Assembly (NCBI GenBank): GCA_907163375.1 | Contig: CAJQUW010002149.1 | Span: 62,001 to 126,000, forward strand | Direction of reading: 5' to 3' | Origin: Prostheceraeus crozeri | Taxonomy: Eukaryota; Platyhelminthes; Polycladida; Euryleptidae | DNA: 64,000 nucleotides | Shown here: piece by piece, positions 46,666 through 58,343 of the stretch | Layout: the number at the start of each line of letters is the position of its first letter | How positions within the stretch are numbered: the stretch's first letter is position 1 | The notes under the pieces: generated by a model | Databases searched by the model: none | Told to the model about the DNA's origin: nothing | The model's input: only the letters and a program-made list of their open reading frames with translations | Program-made: the position numbers and the translations under genes

Positions 46666-48529
46666 CCACTCACTTTCATGTTTAAGTCAAATGCCAGAGA
46701 AGTCTGAGAATTAATCTGTAAGACCCCTTAAAGTAAGTATATGGAAGCGCATAGTCTACTAAAAAATGCTATAACTGATTCATCATAAAAAGTTATTGAG
46801 TCCTTTATTTGCTTGGAATACTTGGTGAAATGCGCTTCAATTTCTTAGGTTGCATAATGTTCACCCTAGTAACTACGTTTTCCATAAAATTTTTGAAAAT
46901 CAAATACAATAATAAATAACTTTGATCTTTTTAAAAAAAGTCAAATATTTTACTTCTTCTACTTGAATTTCAGAGCATGATGTTAGAAATCTAATTCTAA
47001 TATACATTTAACACAAATGTACATCACTTCTTTCAGAAAAAACATTTATAAAATAATAACGATAAAGGAGGGAACACAAAGCTTCAGGGAGCCACTCAAG
47101 TTCTGGGAGCAGGCCCATATGGTCAGACTTCGCTGCACCGGTGAGAATCCTTCAGTCCAACTGTTGAGATGAGGAAATATGCCTTGATTGTTCATGAAAT
47201 TAAAAATTGTTTTGAAGAAAGTCAAGTTGTTTATTATAAAATCGTATAAAAGGTTGATCAATTTTTCGACTATATTTTTCGAATATTTCGACTATTTACA
47301 CCATAGCCATTATCAAGAAAATAATTCATGGTAAATACAAAAGATTTAAAATTTGATGTAGAGAATCATAGAATTAACACTGTATAGACCTATAAACATG
47401 AATGATATCTATTATGCGTAGAATGAAAAGATATCTGGCAGCAGAAACGTGCTGCTAACCCATCTCTCCCCAACCTCCCCACCAATCAACTGTTGAGAGC
47501 CTCAGGTCTTAACCAATATAGATAACACGAAGTTGTTTCATGAGAAACGCATTTTCTTGACGATATCAAATCTAACGACAATGAGCTTTTAGTAGCCTCC
47601 AAATGGAAGCATCGAAATAGAACTTTAATTCAATTAACAATTAAGTATCAAGTGGATCCGCTCGTTATCAGTCTCATAATGAGAAAGCAGCACATTTAGA
47701 GATTTATACATGAAGTTCATCGCAGTTCGTTCACCAAAAGTCAACTGCGTAGTCTGAATTAGCTTCGGCTTGAATTCCATCGTGAATAAAACCTCTATTA
47801 CTTCGATCGCTAATTGCGTAAGATGATCTATGATATCAAAAACAATGACAACAGGAAAAGTAAAATATCATGATAATTCAGATGGCGGCTTCCTTTCAAG
47901 TAGTGATAACTTTGAGAAAAATGTCATTCAGATTCTGGATTTTAACATTATTATAATGCTCACAAGAATGTTGATGAAATATAGGAAGATGAAAGCTGCT
48001 CAGGAAGATCGGTCAAATAAAAAATCATCATGCTCGTTTTCAAAACATGGATGAGTTATTTGTCTAGCAACAGAAGCAATTCTTCATAAGATTTTATATA
48101 ATTATTAAATTCTGAGTGATTAGTCTCTGTATTAAATACATGCAACAATAAAGCAAAATGAGAACAATCAAGTTGGAAATTAGCAGCCTCGCTATTAATT
48201 AAACTGAAGATCATCATTCACAACTGTTATTCATTAAAACATCAAAATGCGTAGATTTTACACCCATGTGTGGAAAACCTTTAATGGTGATTTTGGATTA
48301 AAATATCTAAATGCCTATTTCGTTATTTCGTGATTTTATAGCCAAATAAAATTTAAATTATGCATATGAGTGGACCACATGATTATGATAAAATAATAAA
48401 AGGAGAAAATACAATGCCAACTCTTTATGATGAAGGCTTTTGAAAACGTATAACGAGATCTGCATTTAAATAGTCAAGATAAGGATCCACATTCATATTT
48501 TTTTACTCATACCTTCTCCCCCCCCCCAC

Positions 48530-48722
48530 CCAAGGCACAAAGCCATTATAGTAAGCTAGCGATAGGGCAGCCTTCACACACTCGCAACTCTCACCAGGCC
48601 AGGGTTTGTAACCTCTAGTGAGAGTGGTGGCATCTCCCGAGGCGGACAGACTCGAACCCTGGACCTTCTGCACTCCCGTGCCGAATCGCTGCCCTTAACC
48701 ATCTGAGATATCCTACCACCTA
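48530..48722 (-). repeat. tRNA-derived SINE
   Basis: Minus strand from 48722: GATATCTCAGATGGTTAAGG (A box), then CAGGGTTCGAGTCTG (B box), and a body containing CTCTCACTAGAGGTTACAAA. The tail ends at a C-rich tract (about 48519-48530). The spacing between the boxes is long, as in a Ser/Leu-type tRNA. Confidence 0.7.
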
Positions 48723-48989
48723 AATTGCACAATCACACGATACGATATATAATTATTCTGAATTTCACATTAGGTCGCAAGCTGAATTGACACATACTTT
48801 ATTTGAGATCAAAGTCAGCTAAACAAAATTTATATAGTGCCATACTATGTAGTTTAACGAATAAATTATCGTAAATCAAGTTGCCGCTTCAAGAAAAACA
48901 GTTGAATAGCTGAACATAAAACTTAAACCATTTTATCAAGCAAGGCATTGAAGAAAGTGCTTTCACAACATCCTTAAAATATTGTAATG

Positions 48990-49175
48990 CGAATAGTGTG
49001 GTCTCCGAGATACAATGGTTAAGTGCTAAGCCTAGCGATCTTTTGCTCTAGATGTCGAGTCTCGAAAATGTCAATGGACATCGGGTGCAAGCATCACAGC
49101 GCTCAAGAAAGTTTGACTATGCCGGCACCGCTTTAGCCCGCAGAGAGTAATAGTGATACAAACTGCCACTAAGTG
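48990..49175 (+). repeat. tRNA-derived SINE
   Basis: GTGGTCTCCGAGATACAATG then GTTAAGTGC (A box) and GATGTCGAGTCTCG (B box). It ends with AGTGATACAAACTGCCACTA, like the copy at 46480. Confidence 0.6.
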
Positions 49176-49287
49176 ACGTTATGATCAATATACTTTAATG
49201 AATAAAACGAATTCTGATAAATGAATATGAGCAAGAGGAGCAACGCATTGAACATATGAATGGTGCGGTATATAATATGCATCTTAC

Positions 49288-49377
49288 TTTGCAGTTTGCT
49301 ATTTTGATGGATAAGAAGACGAAGTCTTTATCTTGACCCCAGTATACGGATGGTTTCAAAGCCGCGCTCTCAACCAT
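49288..49377 (-). CDS. HACD3: HACD3 exon 1 with start codon
   Basis: First coding exon, 90 nt (30 codons, phase 0 out). The start ATG at 49377 lies in CCACCATGG, a strong initiation context. It encodes MVESAALKPSVYWGQDKDFV then FLSIKIANCK, equivalent to the N-terminus of HACD3, where P-x-V-Y-W-(A/G)-Q begins the CS domain. The donor is GTAAGATG. Just upstream on the minus strand is TTAATTGCAG/ATACCACC, a good acceptor, so the 5' untranslated region is probably split by an intron with its first exon above 49400. In mammals HACD3 is an ER membrane protein of about 360 residues; this gene is ordinary in its N-terminus. Confidence 0.87.
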
Positions 49378-49399
49378 GGTGGTATCTGCAATTAAGTAG

Positions 49400-52300
49400 G
49401 AAAACGTTATTCATACATTATTGTCACTAGTGTGGAATCGCATCCGCGCTAAACAGACAGAGACTATTAGAAATTGATGACAGAGAACTATCTACAGTAC
49501 AAATATTCGTTACTTTTTTCTCTACGATTTACTATAATGAGAAAAAAAGTAAATTAGCAAGTTAAGATATTGGTCTATGATTCATGTCAATATTACAATA
49601 TCTTCATGTACGATTGCGTGGACACTTTCAGTCATTATTTGTTTCAACTTCTCTATGAGACCAAATGGAAATGAAAACGTGGAAACCTTGCCATTTAGCC
49701 ATTTCAGGACTTTGACAATCATGCAGTGTTAAGAAGTGACCTCACAATGCGTCATTATTACGCTTCAACATGCATTGCTGATTCTAAACTTGTTTCCGAT
49801 TATTCCCTCAGAAACAATTGGCATTAACTCACGGAACTCAGTACGAATCTGGAGTTGTTCGAAAGCTTAATTTTATTACATAGGCTTCATGGATGCTCTT
49901 TCTTTTCGATTTCAAACGGAAGTACAGCATTATCCACGATCCATTTTCCGAGCTGTCTCGACATTTTGCTACTATGGATTGACGAGTTTTAGAAGAACAA
50001 TTTCGACTTTTATTACGTCAATTAATCTGAAGTGGATGCAATGTTGCGACCGCGCCAAGAACTACTGATTGAAGTCTTCTTGACTTTTATTTTTTGGGCT
50101 GGCACATACTGATCACCACTTGAAGCTAATAACGATGAATTAAATGAAATGAAGGATAGATCAAATTGACATCCAAAAGATGTGCGGCTGATAAGACTCG
50201 AATATAGGTTATGATCCTAGGCTATCTAGACATGTTACTCCAACGACTACAGAAGAGTTGAAAAGTTGAAAAAAGGACTTTTGAGGAGATCGTGTCACTC
50301 TGCAAGAATTTGCTACCGTAGTTTCAAACATAGACCTTAGGCTAGGCTTCTTGAAGAAAATTGGAGGTGAAAGTATTGTATAAAAGTTTTGACATTGTTT
50401 GATACATGAGTTTTCAATTTACAATGTGTTATTAAAACATGTAAAAAAACAACAAATTCTGAATAACTTCTAACCTACTAAAAATTTGAAAAGTATTGAG
50501 GAAACTGTAGATGCGTTGAATACCGTATTGTTTTATTGATATACAGTGTAGTGTTTCTCTGAAGCGGAGGTTGCTCTCAACGTTGTCATGTACATTTTGA
50601 TGTCTTCCTGTCAGGTCATTGCCTTGCTACTGGTAGCATGTAATCCAGTAGTCTGCTACCTGCCACATTTTCTCATTTACTTTTTTTGCCTCTTCCTCTT
50701 GCTTCCCATAATCTGATATCTTGACTAATTCCTTCCTCCATCTGTATACTATTTTATACATAGGGCCTGGTTGTTTTATGTTTCTAAACTATGTTACGAT
50801 ACTTGCCGCCTGCAATGGACCGTAAGGCATATGAATTAGAACGCAAGAAGCAGTAGACCAAGCAGCTAGCGGAGAACTTCTTCTATGCTTGAGCTATATC
50901 AATATTTTCATACTAGCTTGATACTGTATAGCTATGTTTTGATACTATTATAATGTGTTTTTAAATATCGTCAAAAAATCATTTAAATGAGTTTTCTATT
51001 GATGTAAAATGCACTAATTCGAACATTTTCAAATTTTTCTCCATAGTGTGAGTACAAGGGTTTGTCATTCTTGGAGCGGGAGGCAATTTATAGAACTTTG
51101 TTTTACTTACATTCCTAATTTGAGACTGCAAAACCTAATACCAATGCCCTAGTCAAGGGTTCTCCACGAACGGACCCCATCCTTGAAGTCCCTAAAGCTT
51201 CGTAAAGTCTGAAGATTCTATTGAAGTCTTATCGTGCATCTCATTTTTGAAGGTCGCGGTCTCAAACTGTCTTCTACAGTTGATGTAGACAAGAAATTAA
51301 CAGTCAATTTTCGAATTCAGACCTAGCCAAATCGCTTCCGTCGGTTGTATTTACTCCGGCAAAGTTGCTTCAGCTCTGACATACGATCATACTCGTATAA
51401 TCCTCTGATTGCCATCCTTGGATCAAACTGCGATTATATCAGAAAGCCTCAGCTGGAGAACCGAATGAATACGTTTTGATCACTTCAGCGAGTCAGACAT
51501 CCTCGTCAGTTGTGCATGACAACCAAGATGCTAAATCTAACCAATTGCCACTCGCTTAAAATCATTATAAATTTCAGAGTCTGTGAGAACAATTATGTGA
51601 CTGTAAGTGATGAAAAGTGAGGATTACCTGAAAACGAATACATGCTGAGGTGTTCAGCTGTATAAAGAGAATTTACATTTCTTCAGCAATCCTTCGTCTC
51701 TCATTATCTTGTGCAATGTTCCCGACTTCCTGGGTTCTAATTAGCGTGAAGTTCATAGCCTATAAATTATACTTCGAGATTATAAACGCTGCCGGGAATT
51801 ATATGCACTTACAGACCTTTGAACATAAATTCTTCAAAAGGCATCTATTCTCAAGAAAGCATTGAAAGATTCTAATGTGAAATTCAACTATGGTCTGTGA
51901 AATGCTTGCTCTAATTCAAACAGCTCTGAATGGAAAGATCAATGCGAGATAATTGGGAGCATTTTATTGATTTATCTATCATACATTAGATAATCGCAAG
52001 ATACGGATTTGGATTCATTAACGAACAATCATAATTGATGTTTGATACAAGTAGGACCGGGTGTCACAGTATGGGCTTACACCAAAACCAGCATGGCAAA
52101 ATAGGCCTACGCAGTTAGAGAGGCTGCTTCTGAAGGAAAGTATTCAACAAAATATTGAAACCGACACTCAATTTCAAAATGCTCTCTTCACTTGGTACGC
52201 CAGTTTCGGAATGGATCTAGATGTTCGCGCTGTGTAGACAGATTGCGGTATATTCCAGAAACAGTCATGAACTCTAAGCTTTAAGTTTAAGAGATAGTAA

Positions 52301-54249
52301 AAAATGATCAAATGTCCAACGTACAGGAACAAGGTACGCTTAAACAAGAAAGCGCGATATAGAGAGGTGCTAATGCATTATACGCGCGGTGTATTTACAC
52401 AGTAGCGACAAGAAAGATTGTAGAAGGGTGCGTTATAAGTGGTTTAAACTGTAATGATCATCTGTATTTCCTTGAGACATGCATGGAGTCAAGGAGAGAA
52501 ATCATGCATAGCTCATTGCAGTGCATACTTTTTCTTTAAAAATGCACATATCAATAATGATGCACTATCACACAGTTTTTCTGGTTTGTTCCTTACAATA
52601 TGAAAATTTCGGTCATCTGTGACGTCATTCGTATCAAAATTCTCGTCTGAAAGATCCTTCAGTTGATAAAGTGAGGATTTGACTCTGTCTATCTAAAGCA
52701 GTGCCCTCTCTTTAAACCTAACTTAATTAATAATTGGCAATGCACGCGGTCCATCCCTAACCCCTAACTTGCTGGCAAACTTGTGAGTGAAGAAACACAA
52801 ATTCTGTTGATCACTTTTTTTAAGTAGTAATTTGTTTGACAAATAGGCTTGGGATTATTGTTCATTTTCCTTTTACTTTGAGGAGCCAAAATTGCTGACG
52901 AAGAAAGAGAAAAAACTTTTGCTTTTTTATCATCCGAAGCTTTTCGACACAACACCGTTGGGCATGTAATGGTAATGGAAACTGACATATATGTGCATTC
53001 ATATTTTTTTAATATAATTTTTAATTATAAGATGGAATTTTTAATATAAGATGGAAGCATAGATTAACATCAGGGAGTCTAACAGTAGATCAAAAAAGAC
53101 GGAAAATTTTTGACAAACATAAATGTCATTTTACTGAAAGTGGCGAAAAATGTGCATCGCCTGAACATGTCTGTTTGTCACTGGCATTGTTGTTCCTATA
53201 GCGATTTAAAGCTTAACACCCGTTCTAGAGACATAAATGAGCACAATCATTCCAGAAGATTCTAGCAGTGCAGATCTATATCTTTATTTTCAACTTAGAA
53301 CAATAGCATAGAAAAACGCATAGGACCAACTTGCTACTCCAAATTCCTGTGAAGAAAACGTACATAATCGTACCAAAACAAAATAACTATTTTGTCTGTC
53401 ACATTATATATTCATTATTAAAAACAACCACAATCAAATTGATAATGAGCATGAATAAAAGAGTTTATGAGAAGCTGCCATAAATCAAAATAGCATAATG
53501 CGATAAAATTCCTTGGCTTTTATCTAAAATGCGTATTACTATCAAAATACTGAATCAGAAATCACGATTGGATTCTTTGGTGGAAGCAGTCTACTTTTCT
53601 CTTGAGTGCAAAATCAAAACTAAGGAGGCAGAATAAACCAAACTCTGGGGGAAGATGGTTACTAAAAACTGAAAACAAAACCACGAGAAGAAGCTACATC
53701 ACTTAAACTTCACTTAAAGAAGCTTCTTATAAATGTCTGCTTCTCATAATTCTTTCTCTCATCCATTCAGGCTTCTTCAACTCGCATCTTCTTCCCCTCA
53801 TCATTCTTCCTCTGAGCCTTTCCTGCTTCTCCAACTTACATATTCCTCTGATCCTGTCCTGCTTCTTCAACTCGTATCTTCAAAAATGGTTCCTTTGGCA
53901 TGCGTTTCTTGATCCTATTATTTTGTTAGCGAAATCAATGTTTGCTTCCTACGCTTTCAGCAGCTTCAACAGCAATTCTTCAAGACATACTTCTGGCGAT
54001 AGATTTTCTAGGTGTTATAGCCAAATTGCCAAAAATTCTCAAAAAAGAATCAAATTTTCAGCTACCAACAATATACCAGACTGAGGCAGGCGAATAAATT
54101 TTCATCACTTTTAAGTCGTTCATCCAATTTGAAATCAAATTATTTATGCTATGAAATATTTACATCTAATTGAAATTTATGCTGATACCCATAATGTTTT
54201 AGGAGGTCATCGCAGCACTTCATGTCTCATTTTATAAGAAACGATATTT
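49400..54249. other. Upstream region of HACD3, mostly featureless
   Basis: A probable 5'-UTR exon and promoter of HACD3 should be in here but I cannot place them. A SINE relic (50135-50250, minus) shares CCTAGGCTA(T/A)CTAGAC and the GATCAAATTG tail with the 44995 copy. At about 53700-53880 an imperfect repeat of CTGCTTCTTCAACTCGTATC occurs three times. No gene seen. Confidence 0.4.
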
Positions 54250-54998
54250 TAGTCAGGGAGCTAGCGTGAAGTTGTGCAGGGAACGAGGTAGTACATAAAA
54301 CTTTCACATAGCATAGTACACCTCTAACCTACTGCAAAACTTCGCGTCTGCCGGATCAGATTATTTGCTTTTCAGAAATAGAGAGGATAACGCAATCCTA
54401 TGTATTTCCAGTGGTAAAATTGTGACATTTAAAGTGTTGACTCCATTTTTTTCGAATTTTTGCTCATAAAAGTTACACAAATTGGTATTTTGTTGAACTG
54501 GTTATTATAGAAATCATCTACAGATCATGATCTTTCAAATGAGTTATCATTCAGTGACAGAGGATGAAGTGAAGTGTACAAACAGACACTTTTCGTTAAA
54601 GTATATCAACAATTTTCCTAAAATTTCTATGTTAAAATTTGCAGTTACACCAACGAAAAGTGTCTGTTTGTACACTTTACTTCATCCTCTGTCACTGAAT
54701 GATAACTCATTTGAAAGATCATGATCTGTAGATGATTTCTATAATAACCAGTTCAACAAAATACCAATTTGTGTAACTTTTATGAGCAAAAATTCGAAAA
54801 AATGGAGTCAACACCTTAAATGTCACAATTTTACCACTGGAAATACATAGGATTGCGTTATCCTCTCTATTTCTGAAAAGCAAATGATCTGATCCGGCAG
54901 ACGCGAAGTTTTGCAGTAGGTTAGAGGTGTACTATGCTATGTGAAAGTTTTATGTACTACCTCGTTCCCTGCACAACTTCACGCTGGCTCCCGGACTA
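54250..54998. repeat. 749-bp near-perfect palindrome (348-bp arms)
   Basis: The arm 54250-54597 is repeated in inverted form at 54652-54998 with only a few differences, around a 54-bp loop. The ends read TAGTCAGGGAGCTAGCGTGA and, inverted, TAGTCCGGGAGCCAGCGTGA. There is no transposase and no clear target duplication. The frame across the centre (54527-54724) is an artefact of the symmetry. It could be a foldback element or a recent inverted duplication, and if transcribed would form a very long RNA hairpin. Confidence 0.93.
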
Positions 54999-56025
54999 TT
55001 TAGTAGGCATTTTATGATAAAAAGCGGCCTTAATCATGAAACTTTTCTTATCGACGTATCTCTAGACCAGATTTTCTCTCATCTTGTGACAATGGATAAT
55101 GTGAAAAAAACGGGCGAACGAGATCTACTTCTGTTATTAGGGACCATGCATACAGATAATGCTTTTGCTGCGATCTTGAAGCAAGTAATGTAAAGATCAG
55201 ATGGAATTTCGAAGCGAATACTTCACCTGCAGCAAACCGCATGAATTAATGTCACTATTAGGTCTCATAATCGTCATGACATGAACAAGTAGCTTCAATG
55301 CTACAGCTATTGCTGTGAAGAAAAATGTTAACTTCGGGCATTGGCCGCAAGTAGTTGCCATTGACACTAATCAAGTGAGAGTGTTTTCCTCTTATGGTTT
55401 TGCTACAATCGCGCGAATTTTGGCTGCGCTAGAGAAGTCAGAAGCAATTGTTACGCTTTATTCATATTGGTCAATGTCTCATCCTCAAAAGTTACATGCA
55501 TGCTTGAAAAAGTCGTCATAGTGTCAAAGCTTAAATGTGCACTTGTAAACTGTTCCTGAGCCACCAATAGAAGTTTAATGCTGTCTTTGCCGCCTGGCTT
55601 CAATCTGAGTAAAGTGGCATTATTTCATTTCATAAAATACCAATGATGTGAATTGGCCTAGATGATAAGTTTGAAAATCACTATTTTCCATTGTAGGCCT
55701 ATTAGATAGAATGAAAGCACGAATTACTTTGGTGACTCATCTAATAAGTTTTTTCTGCTAGGATTGTCATTAGTCATTACAAAACGCCGAACAACCAAGT
55801 AGCATGGGATAGAATGAACAGATTTCTGAAGAGATTTCAGATTGGGCTAGGTACCTCTCCACCTATATTTTCAATGCATATTTGCATCAATCACAAGAAT
55901 GATCAAAATCTTGAAAAAAGAAGGAAATTCGTAAAATCACGGAAAATTAGGCTCCCTGTAACATACTCAGCCTAAGCATATAATGTACGTATGCCTTACT
56001 TAAAGCACATGCATCAAAATGTCCA
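54999..56025. other. Non-coding stretch
   Basis: No supported feature; short frames at 55048-55242 and 55315-55521 show no domain. Confidence 0.4.
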
Positions 56026-56580
56026 TGTACATTTACAGCTATTTTTGCACTGAAAACTATCAGCAAAGAAATCAAATCACATCACCACACTGATGTCCAA
56101 TATCATGGAATGTTCCATCGCCTCCTTTCATCCTTGTTGTCCAGATGGCATCTTTGATCAATCTTTTACAGGATAATTTACTTACACACGATCAATGATT
56201 TTGATGCTTTTGAAATTGATTTTGTGGTCTTCAGTCATCGAATAATGGACTATTTCTGATGTATTCACATCTCCATTTCTTATACAAGTCTACTGTGTTC
56301 CTCGGCTCTTTTTTCTACTGGGGAAAAACTGGAGACAAATAAATCACGAATGGCCCATCATTCGATGACTGAAGACCACAAAATCAATTTCAAATACATT
56401 AAAATCATGGATCGTGAGGAAGTAAATTAGCCTGCAAAAGAGTGATCAATGATGCCATTTGGACAACAAAGATGAAAGGAGGCGATGGAAAATTCCGTGA
56501 TATTGGACATCTGTGTGATGATATGATTTGATTTCTTTGTTGATAGTTTTCAGTGCAAAAAATAGCTATAAGTAAACATA
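56026..56580. repeat. Inverted repeat, ~225-bp arms
   Basis: 56026-56248 is found inverted at about 56354-56580 (for example TTTGCACTGAAAACTATCA, and TTGTGGTCTTCAGTCATCGA at the inner ends), with a ~105-bp spacer. The arms differ by several percent, so it is older than the 54250 palindrome. Probably a foldback or MITE-like element. Confidence 0.85.
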
Positions 56581-57395
56581 ATTCAGGCACACGCATACAT
56601 TGTATGTTATTAAGTTATCATGCTAAATGCTTCCATGAAATATTGGGTGGGTAACAGAATCGCCCGATTTTCTCTATTTTTTCCAGACAGAAGCGCAAGA
56701 AAATCTCTATGCGCAGTCGATGGTCGACCCGCTGAAAACTGCAAATTTTGTTTTCCATTTCATTCAAATTTGCAGGGTAACTGGTACACCATGACTACGA
56801 AGGATTGTGTAAAAATTTTTTTCTCTTGCTTCATCAGCAATTTGGGATCCTCTAGACAAAAAGAAAGTTGCAATTTAATCTGCAACAATGAGTGGAGCAC
56901 TCCTTCTGGTAATTGCAGGGTTGATGTTTCACCATTCATGAATATTGCGATGTGGAGGCCTGCAGCATTTATCTTTGAATGAAGATTTCATTGCTTAATG
57001 CATAAATCTTGGTTCATGAAATTTCGGTCATCGCACTTTGCATCCAAAATGAATATTTAAGTCAGTGCAGTAAAGAATCCAATATGCTTTCGATCAAACT
57101 ACTTTTTTTACCCGTCGCAACCATCTACTCCTAGAGACTACATCGGAAGACTATCATCGATTTTTCAAATTTGACGGACTCTTCATACAAATTTATGCAG
57201 TCTATTTTTTGATAATGCATTGCATCACATCTTTAACACATGAAACAATGCGTGAGAATATGTTCACAACTCTTTCACCAATTGATCTGTTTATAATTGA
57301 TCTCTTCTACCTCGTAGCCTAATTAGGTCATGTCTTATAAATGTCTACATTTAAAAAAGACAGATTACTACAATATATTAAATATATTATTGCAC
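56581..57395. other. Non-coding stretch downstream of the tetraspanin gene
   Basis: The frame at 56620-56982 (120 codons) has seven Cys and no recognised family; I do not support it as a gene. Confidence 0.35.
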
Positions 57396-57401
57396 TTTAT
57401 T
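57396..57401 (-). terminator. Poly(A) signal of the tetraspanin gene
   Basis: AATAAA on the minus strand, 165 bp after the tetraspanin stop codon and followed by an AT-rich stretch. Confidence 0.55.
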
Positions 57402-57566
57402 AAATGATTGTCAAAATATGCAAGTAAATAAGTAAATGCGTCAGAAATGCACACCATTTGCATAAATAATATAAATGTAAAATGGTTATATATATAGAGG
57501 AGCTAAAAATATCAATATCTTCAACACTTAAATGGATCAAGTGTCTTGTCCAGATTATCAATCGCA

Positions 57567-58343
57567 TTAAGCATCGTAATCCAATTCTCCAATGCTGCGG
57601 CACAGACATATAGCGAAAATCAGACCAAATATTTCAAGAGCAGCAATACCACAACCGACACCAATAACAATAGGTGCATTTTTCTTCATGACATCAGTGA
57701 TGAATGAGCTACAACTTTTTTTGTAGCTAGAACCATCTGACAAGCATTTTTCGTATGCTTTATCATAGTCACTCAATCCACAACAAGATGGAGGAACATT
57801 CTTTTTCGGGCTCCCTTGTGTAGTATACCATTTGCTTGACTGCCAATCCTGAGGAGAATTAATTCCACAACATTCTCCTTTCGTTTGGAGGGTATCCATG
57901 CTTTTCTTGTAATTGAATCCGTCCTTAGATGTTGAATTGATAGATGGATAATTTTTCTTCAGTGATTTCAATGCTCTATCAGTGATCATTTTCTCCATTG
58001 TTCCTTTATTGACGACAGCAAAAATACCGATTGCCAGTTCAAGAATCAGGACGATTAATAGCAGTGCAATGTATGTTCCAAGTAAACAGCGACTTTCTTT
58101 AATTGCACCACAACAACCACAGAATCCAACAATGAAGACAAATACTCCAATTCCAATTAGGCCATAAGCTATGTACTTTAACTGACTGTCACCACTCTCA
58201 AGAAAGTCATCCAGTACACTCAAATCATCGCTGACAGCGACGTAAGTTCCTGCTCCAATCAACCCAACTCCAGACAGCCAAAACACGATATTGAAACCAA
58301 ATAATATAAATTTAGCACACTGAGCTCCACAACCGAGACCCAT
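57567..58343 (-). CDS. Tetraspanin (CD63/CD9-like), intact, single exon
   Basis: A complete 258-residue tetraspanin, a four-helix plasma or endosomal membrane organiser that binds integrins and other partners. Helix 1 (about 11-33, ILFGFNIVFWLSGVGLIGAG), helix 2 (about 58-78) ending in the conserved C-G-C-C-G (GFCGCCGAIKESRCLLGTYI), and helix 3 (about 85-110, LLLIVLILELAIGIFAVV) precede a large extracellular loop with the signature C-C-G (GECCGINSPQDW), P-P-S-C-C and two further Cys, six in all. Helix 4 (about 223-248) leads to a short tail, CRSIGELDYDA. Membrane-proximal Cys could be palmitoylated. Length is normal. No intron interrupts it, which is unusual for animal tetraspanins and may mean a retrocopy. 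The tail lacks a clear GYxxL lysosomal signal. Subfamily not resolved. Confidence 0.95.
   Translation of the reverse strand: MGLGCGAQCAKFILFGFNIVFWLSGVGLIGAGTYVAVSDDLSVLDDFLESGDSQLKYIAYGLIGIGVFVFIVGFCGCCGAIKESRCLLGTYIALLLIVLILELAIGIFAVVNKGTMEKMITDRALKSLKKNYPSINSTSKDGFNYKKSMDTLQTKGECCGINSPQDWQSSKWYTTQGSPKKNVPPSCCGLSDYDKAYEKCLSDGSSYKKSCSSFITDVMKKNAPIVIGVGCGIAALEIFGLIFAICLCRSIGELDYDA

Noticed and set aside
54527-54724. 65-codon frame in the palindrome.
   Set aside because: It runs through the loop and reads both arms, so it is a by-product of symmetry.
56620-56982. 120-codon plus-strand frame with seven Cys, considered as a secreted protein.
   Set aside because: No signal peptide, no regular Cys spacing and no family; composition fits chance.
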